Source of the DNA: Opitutaceae bacterium | GTDB taxonomy: Bacteria > Verrucomicrobiota > Verrucomicrobiia > Opitutales > Opitutaceae | NCBI GenBank assembly: GCA_016794785.1 | Contig: JAEUHC010000018.1 | Span: 124,001-188,000, forward strand | Direction: 5' to 3' | Length of the DNA stretch: 64,000 nucleotides | In this document: piece after piece, positions 34,782-43,366 of the stretch | How positions within the stretch are numbered: position 1 is the first letter of the stretch | Layout: each line of letters begins with the position of its first letter | The notes under the pieces: generated by a model | Databases searched by the model: none | What the model saw: only the letters and a program-made list of their open reading frames with translations | Told to the model about the DNA's origin: nothing | Position numbers and translations under genes: made by a program

Positions 34782-37700
34782 TCAGAGTCGCTTGGAGAAC
34801 TCGATGAAATAGGCCCGGCCGCGCGGATCGCCGAAGCCGCGCAGGTAGCCATCGGTGTCGCCACCCAGCCCGAAGGGCGGCTCCGCATCAAAAACGTTGT
34901 TCACGCCGATCCGGACCGACGAGTTGCCCAGCCAGCCGCTGCGCCGGATTTGGCGCGTGACGCTGATTTTGCTCACCCATGACTCATCAACGATGAGGTA
35001 GCCTTCGCCGGATATACGGGGTGAGGTGATCGCTGTCGTGCGGATGGTGGAGTCCTTGGTGCGCCCGGTGTAGTCGGTCACCCAACCGATGCCCCAGTCA
35101 CCGTGCTTCCAGCCGAGTGTGAACGTGCCTTTCCAGCGGGTGTTGCCATCGGTCCAACTCAACTTGTCGATTGGCCCGCCGGCGACCAGTTCCTCGTCGA
35201 ACTGGAGGAGATGGGAGGCTTCGAGCGAAGAGCGAAAGGTGCCAAAGGTCGTTTTGGGCGAGCGGTAGCCGACCAGGAAATCGAGCCCGGAGAGCTTGCG
35301 TCCGGCGGCATTGAGATAGGACTCGCCCACAAAACGGATGGTGCCCACGGCCGCCCTCTGCTGGTTGCGAGGCCGGCCGGCGTTGTAGGCGGCAAAGGCG
35401 GCCTGGTCCGCGGCGGTCACGGCATTGCGGATGATGTTCGGACTGCCGGCATTGCTCAGGTCCACCGCCGTGACCGCCTGGCCCACGGCCGCGGAATTGG
35501 CCGCGAGCAGAAGCGCGGTATCATGGGCGATGATGTCACCGGAATTGAGCCGCGTGATGGCATCGGTCTGCTTCATCCACCACCAATCGAGACCGATGGA
35601 GAAACCCTTGAGCGCCGGCGGCTCGAGCACGAGACCGATGGTCAGGGTCTCCGACTCCTCGGGTTTGAGACTGCGATTGCCTGTGCGCAGGGAGACGCGC
35701 CGGGCGGTCGTGCTGTCGTCGGAGGAGCCGGTCACCGTCGCGCGATAGACGTCGCTGACCCCGGTGATGCTGCGCTGCACGGCGCCGGAGAAGAGAGAAG
35801 CGAGATTGGGCGCGCGAAACGCCTGGTTGAAGGAGCCGCGCAACATCACCCAGTCGAAGGCGCGGGCGGAGAGCCCGATCTTCGGCTTGGTCGTGCTGCC
35901 GAAGTCCGAGTATTTCTCGAAGCGCGCCGCGCTCGAAAGCTCCGCGGACTGGAGTCCCGCGCCTTGGCGATCACGGTAGAGCGGCACCGCCACCTCGGCA
36001 AACGCGGCACTGAGGTTGCGCCGGGCATCGGTGTTGTCCGACGGGCTGACCTGGATGTAATTATTGTCGCCGACCAGCCGCGGTTGCAGCCTGAGCCGTT
36101 GCACGTCGGCCGCCGAGAGCCGGCCGGATTCGACGTCACGGAAATCCTCATAGGTCTCGCGGCGATACTCGCCGCCAGCAGCCACGCCGAGGGGTCCGGC
36201 CGGAAGATTCCAGAGCGAACCATTGATGCGGAAATCCCAGCTGCCGACGGTGGTCTCGCCGCGCCGGTAGAACGTGCCCCGCAGCGGCGCGATGACAGAC
36301 TCAGGATTCACGAAAGGAGTGCCACTCGCGACCAATGCGCCGCCTGACACGGAAAACGTCGTCATGAAGGGATTGAGCGCGTTGCTGGTGGTGCGCTCGG
36401 CGGCATCACGGAGTTCGCTTTCCTTGATCGCGTTGGACTCCAGGTCCACGGTCTCGGCCCGGGAATAAAGAAGCGCGGATTCCCACTTCCAGTTCCCCAA
36501 GACCGTGCCGCGCAGCCCGGCCACCATGCGCCACGTCTCAGATTGCACATCGATCAAACGCGGTCCGAACTCAGGCAGCGTCACACGGGTGAGCACCACC
36601 GAAGAAGGAGCGCCGGTGAGGCGCGGGGTCCCGTCGGCATTGGGCGCACCCGTCGGAGAGTAGAAGCGCGAGCCAAAGGGATTCCACGGGTTGTCGGCGG
36701 AGACAAAGATGTTGTTGTCGGCTGTGCTGTCGATGCGCGAGGGCTCGCGCTCGTTGTGGGAATCAGCCCGGTAATAGGTAAGATCGGAAAAGAAACTCAG
36801 CTCCCGGCCGAACTGGTGGTCGAGCGAAGCGTAGAGGTTGTGGCGCCTCGTCTCCGGAATAAGGAAACGAAAATCGGCGACGTTCATGTAATAGCCGCCG
36901 ACCGCCGAAGTGAGGGAGCGGTCGGGCTCGGTGGCCTGCATCGTGCGGGTGGTGGCACCGGGAGCGGAGGGCACGAAGTAGAAAGTGCCATTGGTCGCCA
37001 CCTGCGCAGCGGTGACGCCGGCCGGCCGGGAGCCGGATACGGTGTTGGCGGCGCTGACCGTGCCGCGCTGGAAACGACCCAAGAAGCCGCGGTCGGAACG
37101 CAGGTCCACGGTATTGTCCGCCGTCGTTCCGTTCCAAGGCGCGGGCGCGCGGGTGCGGAAATCGGCGTTGCGCGCAAAGGCGCGCTCCGAGTTGCGGATC
37201 TCCTCGCGGTCGAGGAAATCGTAATTGAACACCAATGTGGTCCGGTTCTGGTTGAACGACAGCCCGCCCGCGAGCGTCGCCCGCCATTCCGTGCCGCCAC
37301 CGTGCTCGGTCGTGGCAAACCGCGTGGAGACATCGAATCCCTGATAATTCCGCCGGAGGATGGTGTTGACGACACCGGCGGTGGCGTCGGTGCCGTAGAT
37401 AGCGGAGGCGCCGTCGCGGAGCACTTCGACGCGGGCGATGGCCGCGGTCGGCAGGACGTTGATGTTCGTCCCCATGCTGGGAACGCCAATATTGCCCTCG
37501 GGCATCGAGATGGGGTGCGGGGCGAGCCGCCGGCCGTTCAGCAGCACCAAGGTGTTGCCTGAGCCCAGCCCACGCAGGCTCACGGTGGCGATGTCGCCAC
37601 GCGCATCGGCCCCCGAGGCCTGGCTCTCGCTGATCGGCACGCGGCCGGCCTGGGGCAGGCTGGCGAAGAGTTCCGCGGGCGTGACCACACCGCGCAACTT

Positions 37701-37913
37701 GATCTCCTCCTCCGTCACCACCGTCACGGGCAGGGCCTTTTCCTCCTCGAGGCGCTTGAGAAAGGTGCCGGTGACAGAGAAGCTCTGCAGCTGCACGACT
37801 TCCTGCGACGCGCTAGCCGGAGGCGGCATCGACTGGGCTTTGACGACGACTGAAAGCAAAGCGAGGCACGCAGGAAGCGTGATCGCGGACATACGGGCGG
37901 ATGGTGTTTTCAT
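34782..37913 (-). CDS. TonB-dependent outer-membrane receptor
   Basis: A 1043-residue receptor. The signal peptide is residues 1-26 (ALLSVVVKAQ). The plug domain starts with VVQLQSFSVTGTFLKRLEEE and has VTVVTEEEIKLRGVVTPAEL, then RGLGSGNTLVLLNGRRLAP and ARVEVLRDGASAIYGTDATA. The beta barrel extends to the C-terminal aromatic signature RAYFIEFSKRL. Such receptors import large or scarce ligands across the outer membrane using TonB energy. No SusD partner is present. It lies between a CapA-like gene (24 bp) and the amidohydrolase (63 bp), so the ligand is probably a glutamate-containing compound; this is inference. Confidence 0.95.
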   Translation of the reverse strand: MKTPSARMSAITLPACLALLSVVVKAQSMPPPASASQEVVQLQSFSVTGTFLKRLEEEKALPVTVVTEEEIKLRGVVTPAELFASLPQAGRVPISESQASGADARGDIATVSLRGLGSGNTLVLLNGRRLAPHPISMPEGNIGVPSMGTNINVLPTAAIARVEVLRDGASAIYGTDATAGVVNTILRRNYQGFDVSTRFATTEHGGGTEWRATLAGGLSFNQNRTTLVFNYDFLDREEIRNSERAFARNADFRTRAPAPWNGTTADNTVDLRSDRGFLGRFQRGTVSAANTVSGSRPAGVTAAQVATNGTFYFVPSAPGATTRTMQATEPDRSLTSAVGGYYMNVADFRFLIPETRRHNLYASLDHQFGRELSFFSDLTYYRADSHNEREPSRIDSTADNNIFVSADNPWNPFGSRFYSPTGAPNADGTPRLTGAPSSVVLTRVTLPEFGPRLIDVQSETWRMVAGLRGTVLGNWKWESALLYSRAETVDLESNAIKESELRDAAERTTSNALNPFMTTFSVSGGALVASGTPFVNPESVIAPLRGTFYRRGETTVGSWDFRINGSLWNLPAGPLGVAAGGEYRRETYEDFRDVESGRLSAADVQRLRLQPRLVGDNNYIQVSPSDNTDARRNLSAAFAEVAVPLYRDRQGAGLQSAELSSAARFEKYSDFGSTTKPKIGLSARAFDWVMLRGSFNQAFRAPNLASLFSGAVQRSITGVSDVYRATVTGSSDDSTTARRVSLRTGNRSLKPEESETLTIGLVLEPPALKGFSIGLDWWWMKQTDAITRLNSGDIIAHDTALLLAANSAAVGQAVTAVDLSNAGSPNIIRNAVTAADQAAFAAYNAGRPRNQQRAAVGTIRFVGESYLNAAGRKLSGLDFLVGYRSPKTTFGTFRSSLEASHLLQFDEELVAGGPIDKLSWTDGNTRWKGTFTLGWKHGDWGIGWVTDYTGRTKDSTIRTTAITSPRISGEGYLIVDESWVSKISVTRQIRRSGWLGNSSVRIGVNNVFDAEPPFGLGGDTDGYLRGFGDPRGRAYFIEFSKRL

Positions 37914-37937
37914 GTCAGGTGGAGTGCGGGGTAAAAC

Positions 37938-39113
37938 TCATTGCGGCAGGCGGACGAACGCCGTGTCGTCCTTGATGGTCAGCTCCGTGCCATGCGGACG
38001 GCTTTGCGCCGCCAGATAATCGAGCACGCGCCGGGCGGCCGCGCCGGTGGCCGGCTGGGGCGCGCCGCGGGTCTGGTTGAAGCGCGAGGCATCAAATCCG
38101 GCCTCGTTCAACAGCACCGGCCGGAGCCGAATCGAGCCAAGCCGGCCGTCCTTGATCACGAGGTCGGCCAGCACCGTTTGCCAGACTTCGGGCGCATAGT
38201 GCCCGGGCTTGGTGATGCTGTGAAAAATGAAACTGCCGAGACCGTAGAAAATGGGCCGGCCGCGATGGAGCTCGATGCCGTGGAGCTGGGGCACGCCGTG
38301 CGAAACGAAGATCGTGCCGCCGGCATCGAGGCAGTCGCGAGCCAGCTTGATCTTCCATTCCGGTGTCTTGGCCCTGTCTTCCTCCCAGTAGTGGTCGTGC
38401 TGATAGACGATCACGCAGGGGGCATGCGCCGCAGCCAATCGCACCGCCGCCCGCACCCGGTCCAAATCCTCGGCCACGATGCGCTGCTCGGCGTCGAGGC
38501 GGACTTCGTTCACGCCCGGTCGCATGGCGGTTGCGCCGCTCTCGCGGAGCTTGCCCGAGGCGAAGGCCACCAAGGCCACCCGTCCGGCCGGTGTTTCCAG
38601 AAAGGCGGGCGCGGCGGCCTCGCCGAGATTGCGGCCCGAGCCGGCACGGATGAATCCGCGGGCATCAACCTCCGCCAGCGTGGAGAGCACGCCCTCGGCG
38701 CCGAGATCCCAGGAATGATTGTTGCCGGTCGCGAGCAGGTTGAAGCCGATGTCCTTGAGGCAATCGAGCACCGCCGGCGTGGTGGCATGGAAGAATTCGG
38801 TGTCCCGGGTCGGCTTTCCGCCGAACGAGCCGCTGATGGTCGTTTCCAGATTCGTGAACGCCACATGCGGGGCACCGGTCCGCACCAAAGAGACGATGGC
38901 GCCATGTCGATCCGGCAACACAACCCTCAGGTCGTGCTTGATGAGCGCCTGGCCGGCGAGCAACACGCGCAGCTCGCCCGCCGCGGCCGGCGCACCGGCG
39001 CAGCTCAGGGTCGGGGCCGCCATCAGCATCGCCACGACGGCGGCACGCATCATGCCCGCTCCCACCACCAGTCGGGGGCTGCGGCGCGAAACACTTTTCG
39101 GAGATGGACGCAT
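37938..39113 (-). CDS. CapA-family (PGA_cap) metallophosphatase-like protein
   Basis: A 391-residue exported protein related to CapA/PgsA of poly-gamma-glutamate synthesis. The hydrophobic segment MMRAAVVAMLMAAPTLSC (from residue 21) is a signal. Family motifs are VLLAGQALIKHDLR (the usual first-motif Gly-Asp is Gly-Gln here), VAFTNLETTISG, LLATGNNHSWDLG, VIVYQHDHYWEED and FVSHGVPQLHGIEL, then FYGLGSFIFH. The domain is a calcineurin-like phosphoesterase fold, and the Asp-to-Gln change may alter metal binding. It is the first gene of the minus-strand unit and diverges from the RtcR-like regulator. The ATG at 39113 is chosen; upstream codons overlap the regulator. Confidence 0.88.
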   Translation of the reverse strand: MRPSPKSVSRRSPRLVVGAGMMRAAVVAMLMAAPTLSCAGAPAAAGELRVLLAGQALIKHDLRVVLPDRHGAIVSLVRTGAPHVAFTNLETTISGSFGGKPTRDTEFFHATTPAVLDCLKDIGFNLLATGNNHSWDLGAEGVLSTLAEVDARGFIRAGSGRNLGEAAAPAFLETPAGRVALVAFASGKLRESGATAMRPGVNEVRLDAEQRIVAEDLDRVRAAVRLAAAHAPCVIVYQHDHYWEEDRAKTPEWKIKLARDCLDAGGTIFVSHGVPQLHGIELHRGRPIFYGLGSFIFHSITKPGHYAPEVWQTVLADLVIKDGRLGSIRLRPVLLNEAGFDASRFNQTRGAPQPATGAAARRVLDYLAAQSRPHGTELTIKDDTAFVRLPQ

Positions 39114-39181
39114 CGGCGTGGCCCAGAGACTCCGGCCGCACGGCCCGGGCAAAAAGAATGATTTCAATTTCCGTTTACCTC

Positions 39182-39197
39182 TGCAACGAACGTTGCA
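39182..39197. promoter_or_regulatory. Dyad operator candidate between capA-like gene and regulator
   Basis: TGCAACG-AA-CGTTGCA is a perfect 7-bp dyad with a 2-bp spacer. Its centre is 20 bp before the regulator ATG and about 76 bp before the CapA-like start. On the minus strand it overlaps a possible weak -35 (TTGCAG) with AATCAT 17 bp downstream. No GG-N10-GC sigma-54 promoter was found in this interval. It probably binds the Fis-type HTH of the neighbouring regulator; that is inference. Confidence 0.5.
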
Positions 39198-39209
39198 CCC
39201 TGCCCCGGC

Positions 39210-40736
39210 ATGCCTCGCCGCGCCCTGCTGACTTTTGCCGGAGCCCTCGATCCCTACTACCGCGAGTCGCATGAGGACGGCCGGCAAAAAGGCCCGGTGC
39301 TCTCCCTGCTCTCCGGCCGCAGCTTCGACCGGATCATCCTGATCGGCCGCCCGCACCGGCACGAAGAGCTGGAACTCACCTCCGCCGCCATCCGGCAGCT
39401 GCATCCCAACCTGCGGATCGAGCTGCGCCGCCTGGAGGCGGCGGACACCACCAACCACTCCGAGATCCTTTCCCATCTCCGCCCTCTGCTGGCGGCCGTG
39501 CGCCAAGAGCACCCCGAGGATACCTTTTTCATCTCCCTGCTTTCGTGCCCGCCGGAAATCCACGCCTGCCTGGTCCTGATCGTCGCCGCGGGCGAGTTTC
39601 CCGCGCGCCTCCTGAACTATCGGCGGACCGTGCATGACGGCCTGGCGGGGCCCAGGCTGCTGCGCGAATTGGATTGGAGCGAGCCCTTGGCGCGGGTCGA
39701 TCCCGCGCGGCTCGCCCAGATCTCAGCCCGGCGCGATCGTTGGGACGACGCCGAGCAACAAGGTCCCGGCAGCCTGGTGCCGCGGCATTATTTCACGGTC
39801 CGGTCGGTCGAGCAGGCCCTGCAACTATGCCGGCACGACGCGCCGCTGCTGATCCGGGGCGAACCCGGCACCCAGAAACAGCTCTACGCCGCACTGCTTC
39901 ACCAGCTTGGTCCGCGGCATGCCGGCCCGTTGATCATTTTCAACTGCGCCACCCTGCCGCCGGCACTTTTCGAGGCGGTGTTGTTTGGCGAGGATGATCG
40001 CCACGGCGATGGGAAACTCCACCAGGCCGAATCCGGCACGCTGGTGCTCATCAAATGCCAGCACATTCCCGGACCGGTGCTCGAGCGGTTGCTGCGCGCC
40101 GCGGATGACGGCCATTTCTATCCCGCCAGCCGCGGACGCACCCCCGTGCGCATGAACGCGCGCCTGATCCTCACCACCGATCGGGATCTCGACTCGGAAG
40201 TCCGGCAGGGTCGTTTTTCCCCTGACGCCTGGCGCCGGCTGCAGCTCAACACCGTCAGCCTGCTGCCTCTCCGTGAACATCCGGCGGACATAGCCCTGCT
40301 TGCCCACGAGGAACTCGAACGCCTCAACCGGACGCTGCCCCGCCCGAAGCGCTTTTCCAGCGGCGCCCTCGCCAAGCTCGAGAGCCACGCCTGGCCCAGC
40401 AACATCAGCGAGCTGCGGCGTGTAATCGAGCATGCGGTGGTGCAATCCGAGCAGCCGACCATCCAGGCAACAGACATCGCCCTCGATCTAGCCCTGAACA
40501 TGGCGAACGTCTTCAACCCCGCCGCCCCGCGCATCCGCGAGGGCTTCTCCCTTGAGGAATATCTCCGCACGGTGAAGCATGAACTCGTCCGCAGCGTGCT
40601 CCGAAAAACCGGCAACAACCAGAGCGAGGCCGCCCGCCTCCTGGGTGTGACTCCACAGGCCGTCAGCAAATACATCCTAACCCTGCGGCCCGGCGCCGCG
40701 GGCCGGACAAGGAAGGGTCGGCGAACCTCGCGCTAA
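39210..40736 (+). CDS. RtcR/CARF-like sensor with degenerate sigma-54-activator domain
   Basis: A 508-residue regulator. Residues 1-140 match the CARF-like N-terminus of RtcR: LLTFAGALDPYY, FDRIILIGRP, ELRRLEAADTTNHSEIL, FISLLSCPPEIHAC and LIVAAGEFPARLL. Residues about 185-420 are an AAA+ domain of the enhancer-binding type, recognisable from FNCATLPPALFEAVLFGE, LPLREHPADIALLA and AWPSNISELRRVIEHAV. It is degenerate: Walker A reads GEPGTQKQ (217-224), the GAFTGA loop is absent (GEDDRHGDG at 260-268), Walker B ends VLIK rather than FLDE (279-282), and the sensor II Arg is Ser. Residues about 450-490 are a Fis-type HTH (NNQSEAARLLGVTPQAVSKY). It probably acts as a ligand-responsive repressor or sigma-70-type regulator of the divergent operon. 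Confidence 0.85.
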   Translation: MPRRALLTFAGALDPYYRESHEDGRQKGPVLSLLSGRSFDRIILIGRPHRHEELELTSAAIRQLHPNLRIELRRLEAADTTNHSEILSHLRPLLAAVRQEHPEDTFFISLLSCPPEIHACLVLIVAAGEFPARLLNYRRTVHDGLAGPRLLRELDWSEPLARVDPARLAQISARRDRWDDAEQQGPGSLVPRHYFTVRSVEQALQLCRHDAPLLIRGEPGTQKQLYAALLHQLGPRHAGPLIIFNCATLPPALFEAVLFGEDDRHGDGKLHQAESGTLVLIKCQHIPGPVLERLLRAADDGHFYPASRGRTPVRMNARLILTTDRDLDSEVRQGRFSPDAWRRLQLNTVSLLPLREHPADIALLAHEELERLNRTLPRPKRFSSGALAKLESHAWPSNISELRRVIEHAVVQSEQPTIQATDIALDLALNMANVFNPAAPRIREGFSLEEYLRTVKHELVRSVLRKTGNNQSEAARLLGVTPQAVSKYILTLRPGAAGRTRKGRRTSR

Positions 40737-40829
40737 GGACTGCGCACGCAATCCAAGCTGAGCCGGCGCCACCACGCGCTCGACGATCCACCGTTTCAGA
40801 TCTTATTTCAACGCCTCCACCCTGCCGTC

Positions 40830-42311
40830 ATGCCAAGCACTACTCTTCGCCTTCGGTTATTCCGGCTTCCCGCCTGCTTTCTCGCGCTCGCACTGACCGC
40901 CGGATCGCTCGCCGCCGCCCCCAACATCCTCTTCGTCCTCTCCGACGACCACAGCTACCCGTTTCTCTCCACCTACGGCGACCCCAATGTCCGCACGCCC
41001 GCCCTCGATCGGCTCGCGGCCGAGGGCATGAAATTCCACCGGTTCTTCACCGCCGCGCCGCAGTGCGTGCCCTCGCGCGCCGCGTATCTCACCGGCCGCT
41101 CAGCCGTGGCCGCGCGCATGACGCGCTTCTCCTCCCCGCTCCCGCGCGACGAGATCACCTTCCCCGAGATCCTGCGCGAAAAGGCCGGCTACTTCACCGG
41201 CATCGCCGGCCGATCGTATCACCTCGACGGCTCCGCGCGCAACGCCGGCTCCGCCCTTGGTGCCATCATGGAGAAGCACGGCCTGCGCACCTTCGAGCAA
41301 CGCGTGGACTACGTGCGCACCGGCTCCGACGCCCAGGCCATCGAGCAGATGCGCGAGTTCCTCGACCGGAAGCCTGCGGGAAAACCGTTCTGCCTCTGGC
41401 TCAATTTCAGCGACCCGCACCACGTCTGGAACGCCGACGCCTCGTTCCGGCCTGATCCCAAGACTCTGAAACTCCCCGCGCACTGGCCCGACCTGCCCGG
41501 CGTGCGCGAGCAGGTCGCCGACTACTGCGCCGAGGTCAACCGGCTCGACCGTTCCATGCAGTCCGTCCTCGAGCTCCTCGCCGCGCGCGGCTTTGCGGCC
41601 AACACGCTCGTCGTCTTCGCCGGCGACAACGGCGCCGCGCTCCCGCACGGCAAGGGCTCTCTCTACGATCCGGGCTCCAACGTCCCCCTCGTCATTCGCT
41701 GGCCCGGCGTGATCAAGCCGGGCGGTGACTCCCGCGCGTTGCTCAGCAACGAGGACCTCGCGCCCACGCTCCTCGCCGCCGCCGGTCTCGCCCCGGGGCC
41801 CAGGATGAGCGGCGTGAGCTTCCTCCCGCTGCTGAAAGGCGAGCGCCACACGCCGCGCACGCACATCTTCATCGAGCGTGGGCCGCACGGCACCGCCCCG
41901 GTGACGGCGGCGATTCGCAGCAGCAGCTACGACCTCGGCCGGGCTGTCCGCAGCGAACGCTTCAAGCTCATCTACAACTGCACGCCGTGGATTCCCTACT
42001 CGCCGGTCGATTCCGCGAGCGGCGCCGGCTGGCAGCAGATGATCGCGGCCCACGCCGAGGGCAAACTCAGCGCCGGCCTGCGCGCCACCTACTTCACGAC
42101 GCCGCGCCCCGTTTACGAACTCTACGATCTCGACGCCGATCCCTCGGAGCTGAACAACCTCAGCGGCACGCCCGCGCTCCGCGAAACCGAAATGACCCTG
42201 CGCACCGCCCTCGCCGAAAAAATGGTCGTCGATTTCGACTACCTCCCGCTGCCCGATCTCGGCGACGCGCCCGCGGCCGCCGGCAAAAAGGGCAAGGCGG
42301 CGAAGAAGTAG
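40830..42311 (+). CDS. Sulfatase (formylglycine-dependent)
   Basis: A 493-residue type I sulfatase with a signal peptide (residues 1-30, ALALTAGSLAAA). Metal-site Asp residues are in LFVLSDDHSYPF (D39, D40). The formylglycine site is C79 in CVPSRAAYLTGR. LWLNFSDPHHVW and VFAGDNGAALPHGKGSLYD are standard active-site segments, and the C-terminus has the YELYDLDADPSELNNLSG motif and a Lys-rich tail. It probably desulfates polysaccharides. It starts 93 bp after the regulator gene; a functional link with that locus is not evident. The protein differs clearly from the sulfatase at 12117. Confidence 0.93.
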   Translation: MPSTTLRLRLFRLPACFLALALTAGSLAAAPNILFVLSDDHSYPFLSTYGDPNVRTPALDRLAAEGMKFHRFFTAAPQCVPSRAAYLTGRSAVAARMTRFSSPLPRDEITFPEILREKAGYFTGIAGRSYHLDGSARNAGSALGAIMEKHGLRTFEQRVDYVRTGSDAQAIEQMREFLDRKPAGKPFCLWLNFSDPHHVWNADASFRPDPKTLKLPAHWPDLPGVREQVADYCAEVNRLDRSMQSVLELLAARGFAANTLVVFAGDNGAALPHGKGSLYDPGSNVPLVIRWPGVIKPGGDSRALLSNEDLAPTLLAAAGLAPGPRMSGVSFLPLLKGERHTPRTHIFIERGPHGTAPVTAAIRSSSYDLGRAVRSERFKLIYNCTPWIPYSPVDSASGAGWQQMIAAHAEGKLSAGLRATYFTTPRPVYELYDLDADPSELNNLSGTPALRETEMTLRTALAEKMVVDFDYLPLPDLGDAPAAAGKKGKAAKK

Positions 42312-42385
42312 CCCGGTGAACCTCCCCTGGACCAAGCTGAAGCCAGCTTCGCGGTGTCAGATCCACGCCCCCTGGTTTTTAGACT

Positions 42386-42435
42386 GTAGGCCCGGCCGTT
42401 GGCCGGGTTGACCGCCCGCCGGGCGGGCCTGCAAC
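42386..42435. repeat. REP-like hairpin pair downstream of the sulfatase
   Basis: GTAG (42386-42389) leads into stem CCCGGCC/GGCCGGG with loop GTT (42391-42407). A second GC stem GCCCGCC/GGCGGGC (42414-42428) follows, ending CCTGCA, whose complement TGCAGG nearly repeats the TGTAGG at the other end. The rest of the 246-bp gap up to 42557 holds nothing else I can identify. Confidence 0.55.
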
Positions 42436-42557
42436 GTAAAAGTCCCGAACCTGAGGGCCCTTGGCATCAGTCACGACGCGAAGTCGCGCCGCAAAGACCA
42501 TTGGCATGACCACGCGCCCGGCATTTCATCGGCACGGTTCACGCTCTCCCCTTCACC

Positions 42558-43247
42558 ATGATCGCCAAACTTCCGCGTTGGGTCTGGATCGGCGCCGCGC
42601 TGCTCGCGGGCATCGCCGGCACGATCAACGCGGTGGGGTTTCTCAGCGTGGCGCACCAAGGGGTGACGCACCTCACCGGCACGAGCACGCTTTTCGGCCT
42701 CGCCTTGGGCGAAGCGCGCTGGCGGGAGGCGGGCTATTTTCTCGCCCTGATTGCCGCTTTTGTCGCCGGCGCGATGTTCAGCGGCCTCCTCATACGCGAA
42801 CGCTCGCTGGTGCTCGGCCGTCGCTACGGGCTGGCGCTGATCGTCGAGGCGCTGCTGCTCTGCGCCGCCGTGCCGCTGCTGCGCGGGCAGAGCGTGTGGG
42901 GCGACTATCTCGCCTCGGCGGCCTGCGGCCTGCAGAACGCGATGGTCAGCACCTACAGTGGCGCGGCGCTGCGGACGACACACGTCTCGGGCATGTTCAC
43001 CGACATCGGCATCGCCCTCGGCGCGATGCTGCGGGGCCTCCCGGCCGACCGGCTGAAGTTCAAGCTTTGGACGATCCTGATCGGCGCCTTTGCCGGTGGC
43101 GGCGCGGCGGGCGCGATCCTGTTTGGACGGTTCGGCTTCGGCACCCTCTATGTGCCCGCGGCCATCACGGCGGTGACGGGCACGGCTTACTGGCTTTACT
43201 GCCGCTACCGCCACGTGGCGATGGATGCGATCGCGCGCGGGGAGTGA
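42558..43247 (+). CDS. YoaK/DUF1275 family membrane protein
   Basis: A 229-residue protein with six hydrophobic segments. The family pattern is clear: AGIAGTINAVGFLSVAHQGVTHLTGTSTLFG near the N-terminus, ACGLQNAMVSTYSGAALRTTHVSG in the middle, and a C-terminal FGTLYVPAAITAVTGTAYW. YoaK-type proteins are inner-membrane proteins with no established activity. It stands alone between a sulfatase and the convergent porin-cytochrome cluster. Confidence 0.9.
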   Translation: MIAKLPRWVWIGAALLAGIAGTINAVGFLSVAHQGVTHLTGTSTLFGLALGEARWREAGYFLALIAAFVAGAMFSGLLIRERSLVLGRRYGLALIVEALLLCAAVPLLRGQSVWGDYLASAACGLQNAMVSTYSGAALRTTHVSGMFTDIGIALGAMLRGLPADRLKFKLWTILIGAFAGGGAAGAILFGRFGFGTLYVPAAITAVTGTAYWLYCRYRHVAMDAIARGE

Positions 43248-43271
43248 GGTAGTCCGGAAACCGTTGCCGCG

Positions 43272-43316
43272 AGCGTGAGCGAGTGAACTCTCGCGTGCGG
43301 TCCGCTCGCTCACGCT
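43272..43316. repeat. Inverted repeat between convergent genes
   Basis: AGCGTGAGCGAG (43272-43283) is repeated in inverted orientation at 43305-43316 with a 21-nt spacer. It lies between the stops of the YoaK-like gene and the MtrB-like gene and may limit read-through. No T-run follows. Confidence 0.5.
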
Positions 43317-43366
43317 GGCAGCTATCAGACGTCGGCTCGCTGGCGCTCGCCGCTACGACGCGCGGC

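Noticed and set aside
39114..39209. Sigma-54 promoter expected near an enhancer-binding-protein gene
   Set aside because: No GG-N10-GC match was found on either strand, and the regulator lacks GAFTGA.
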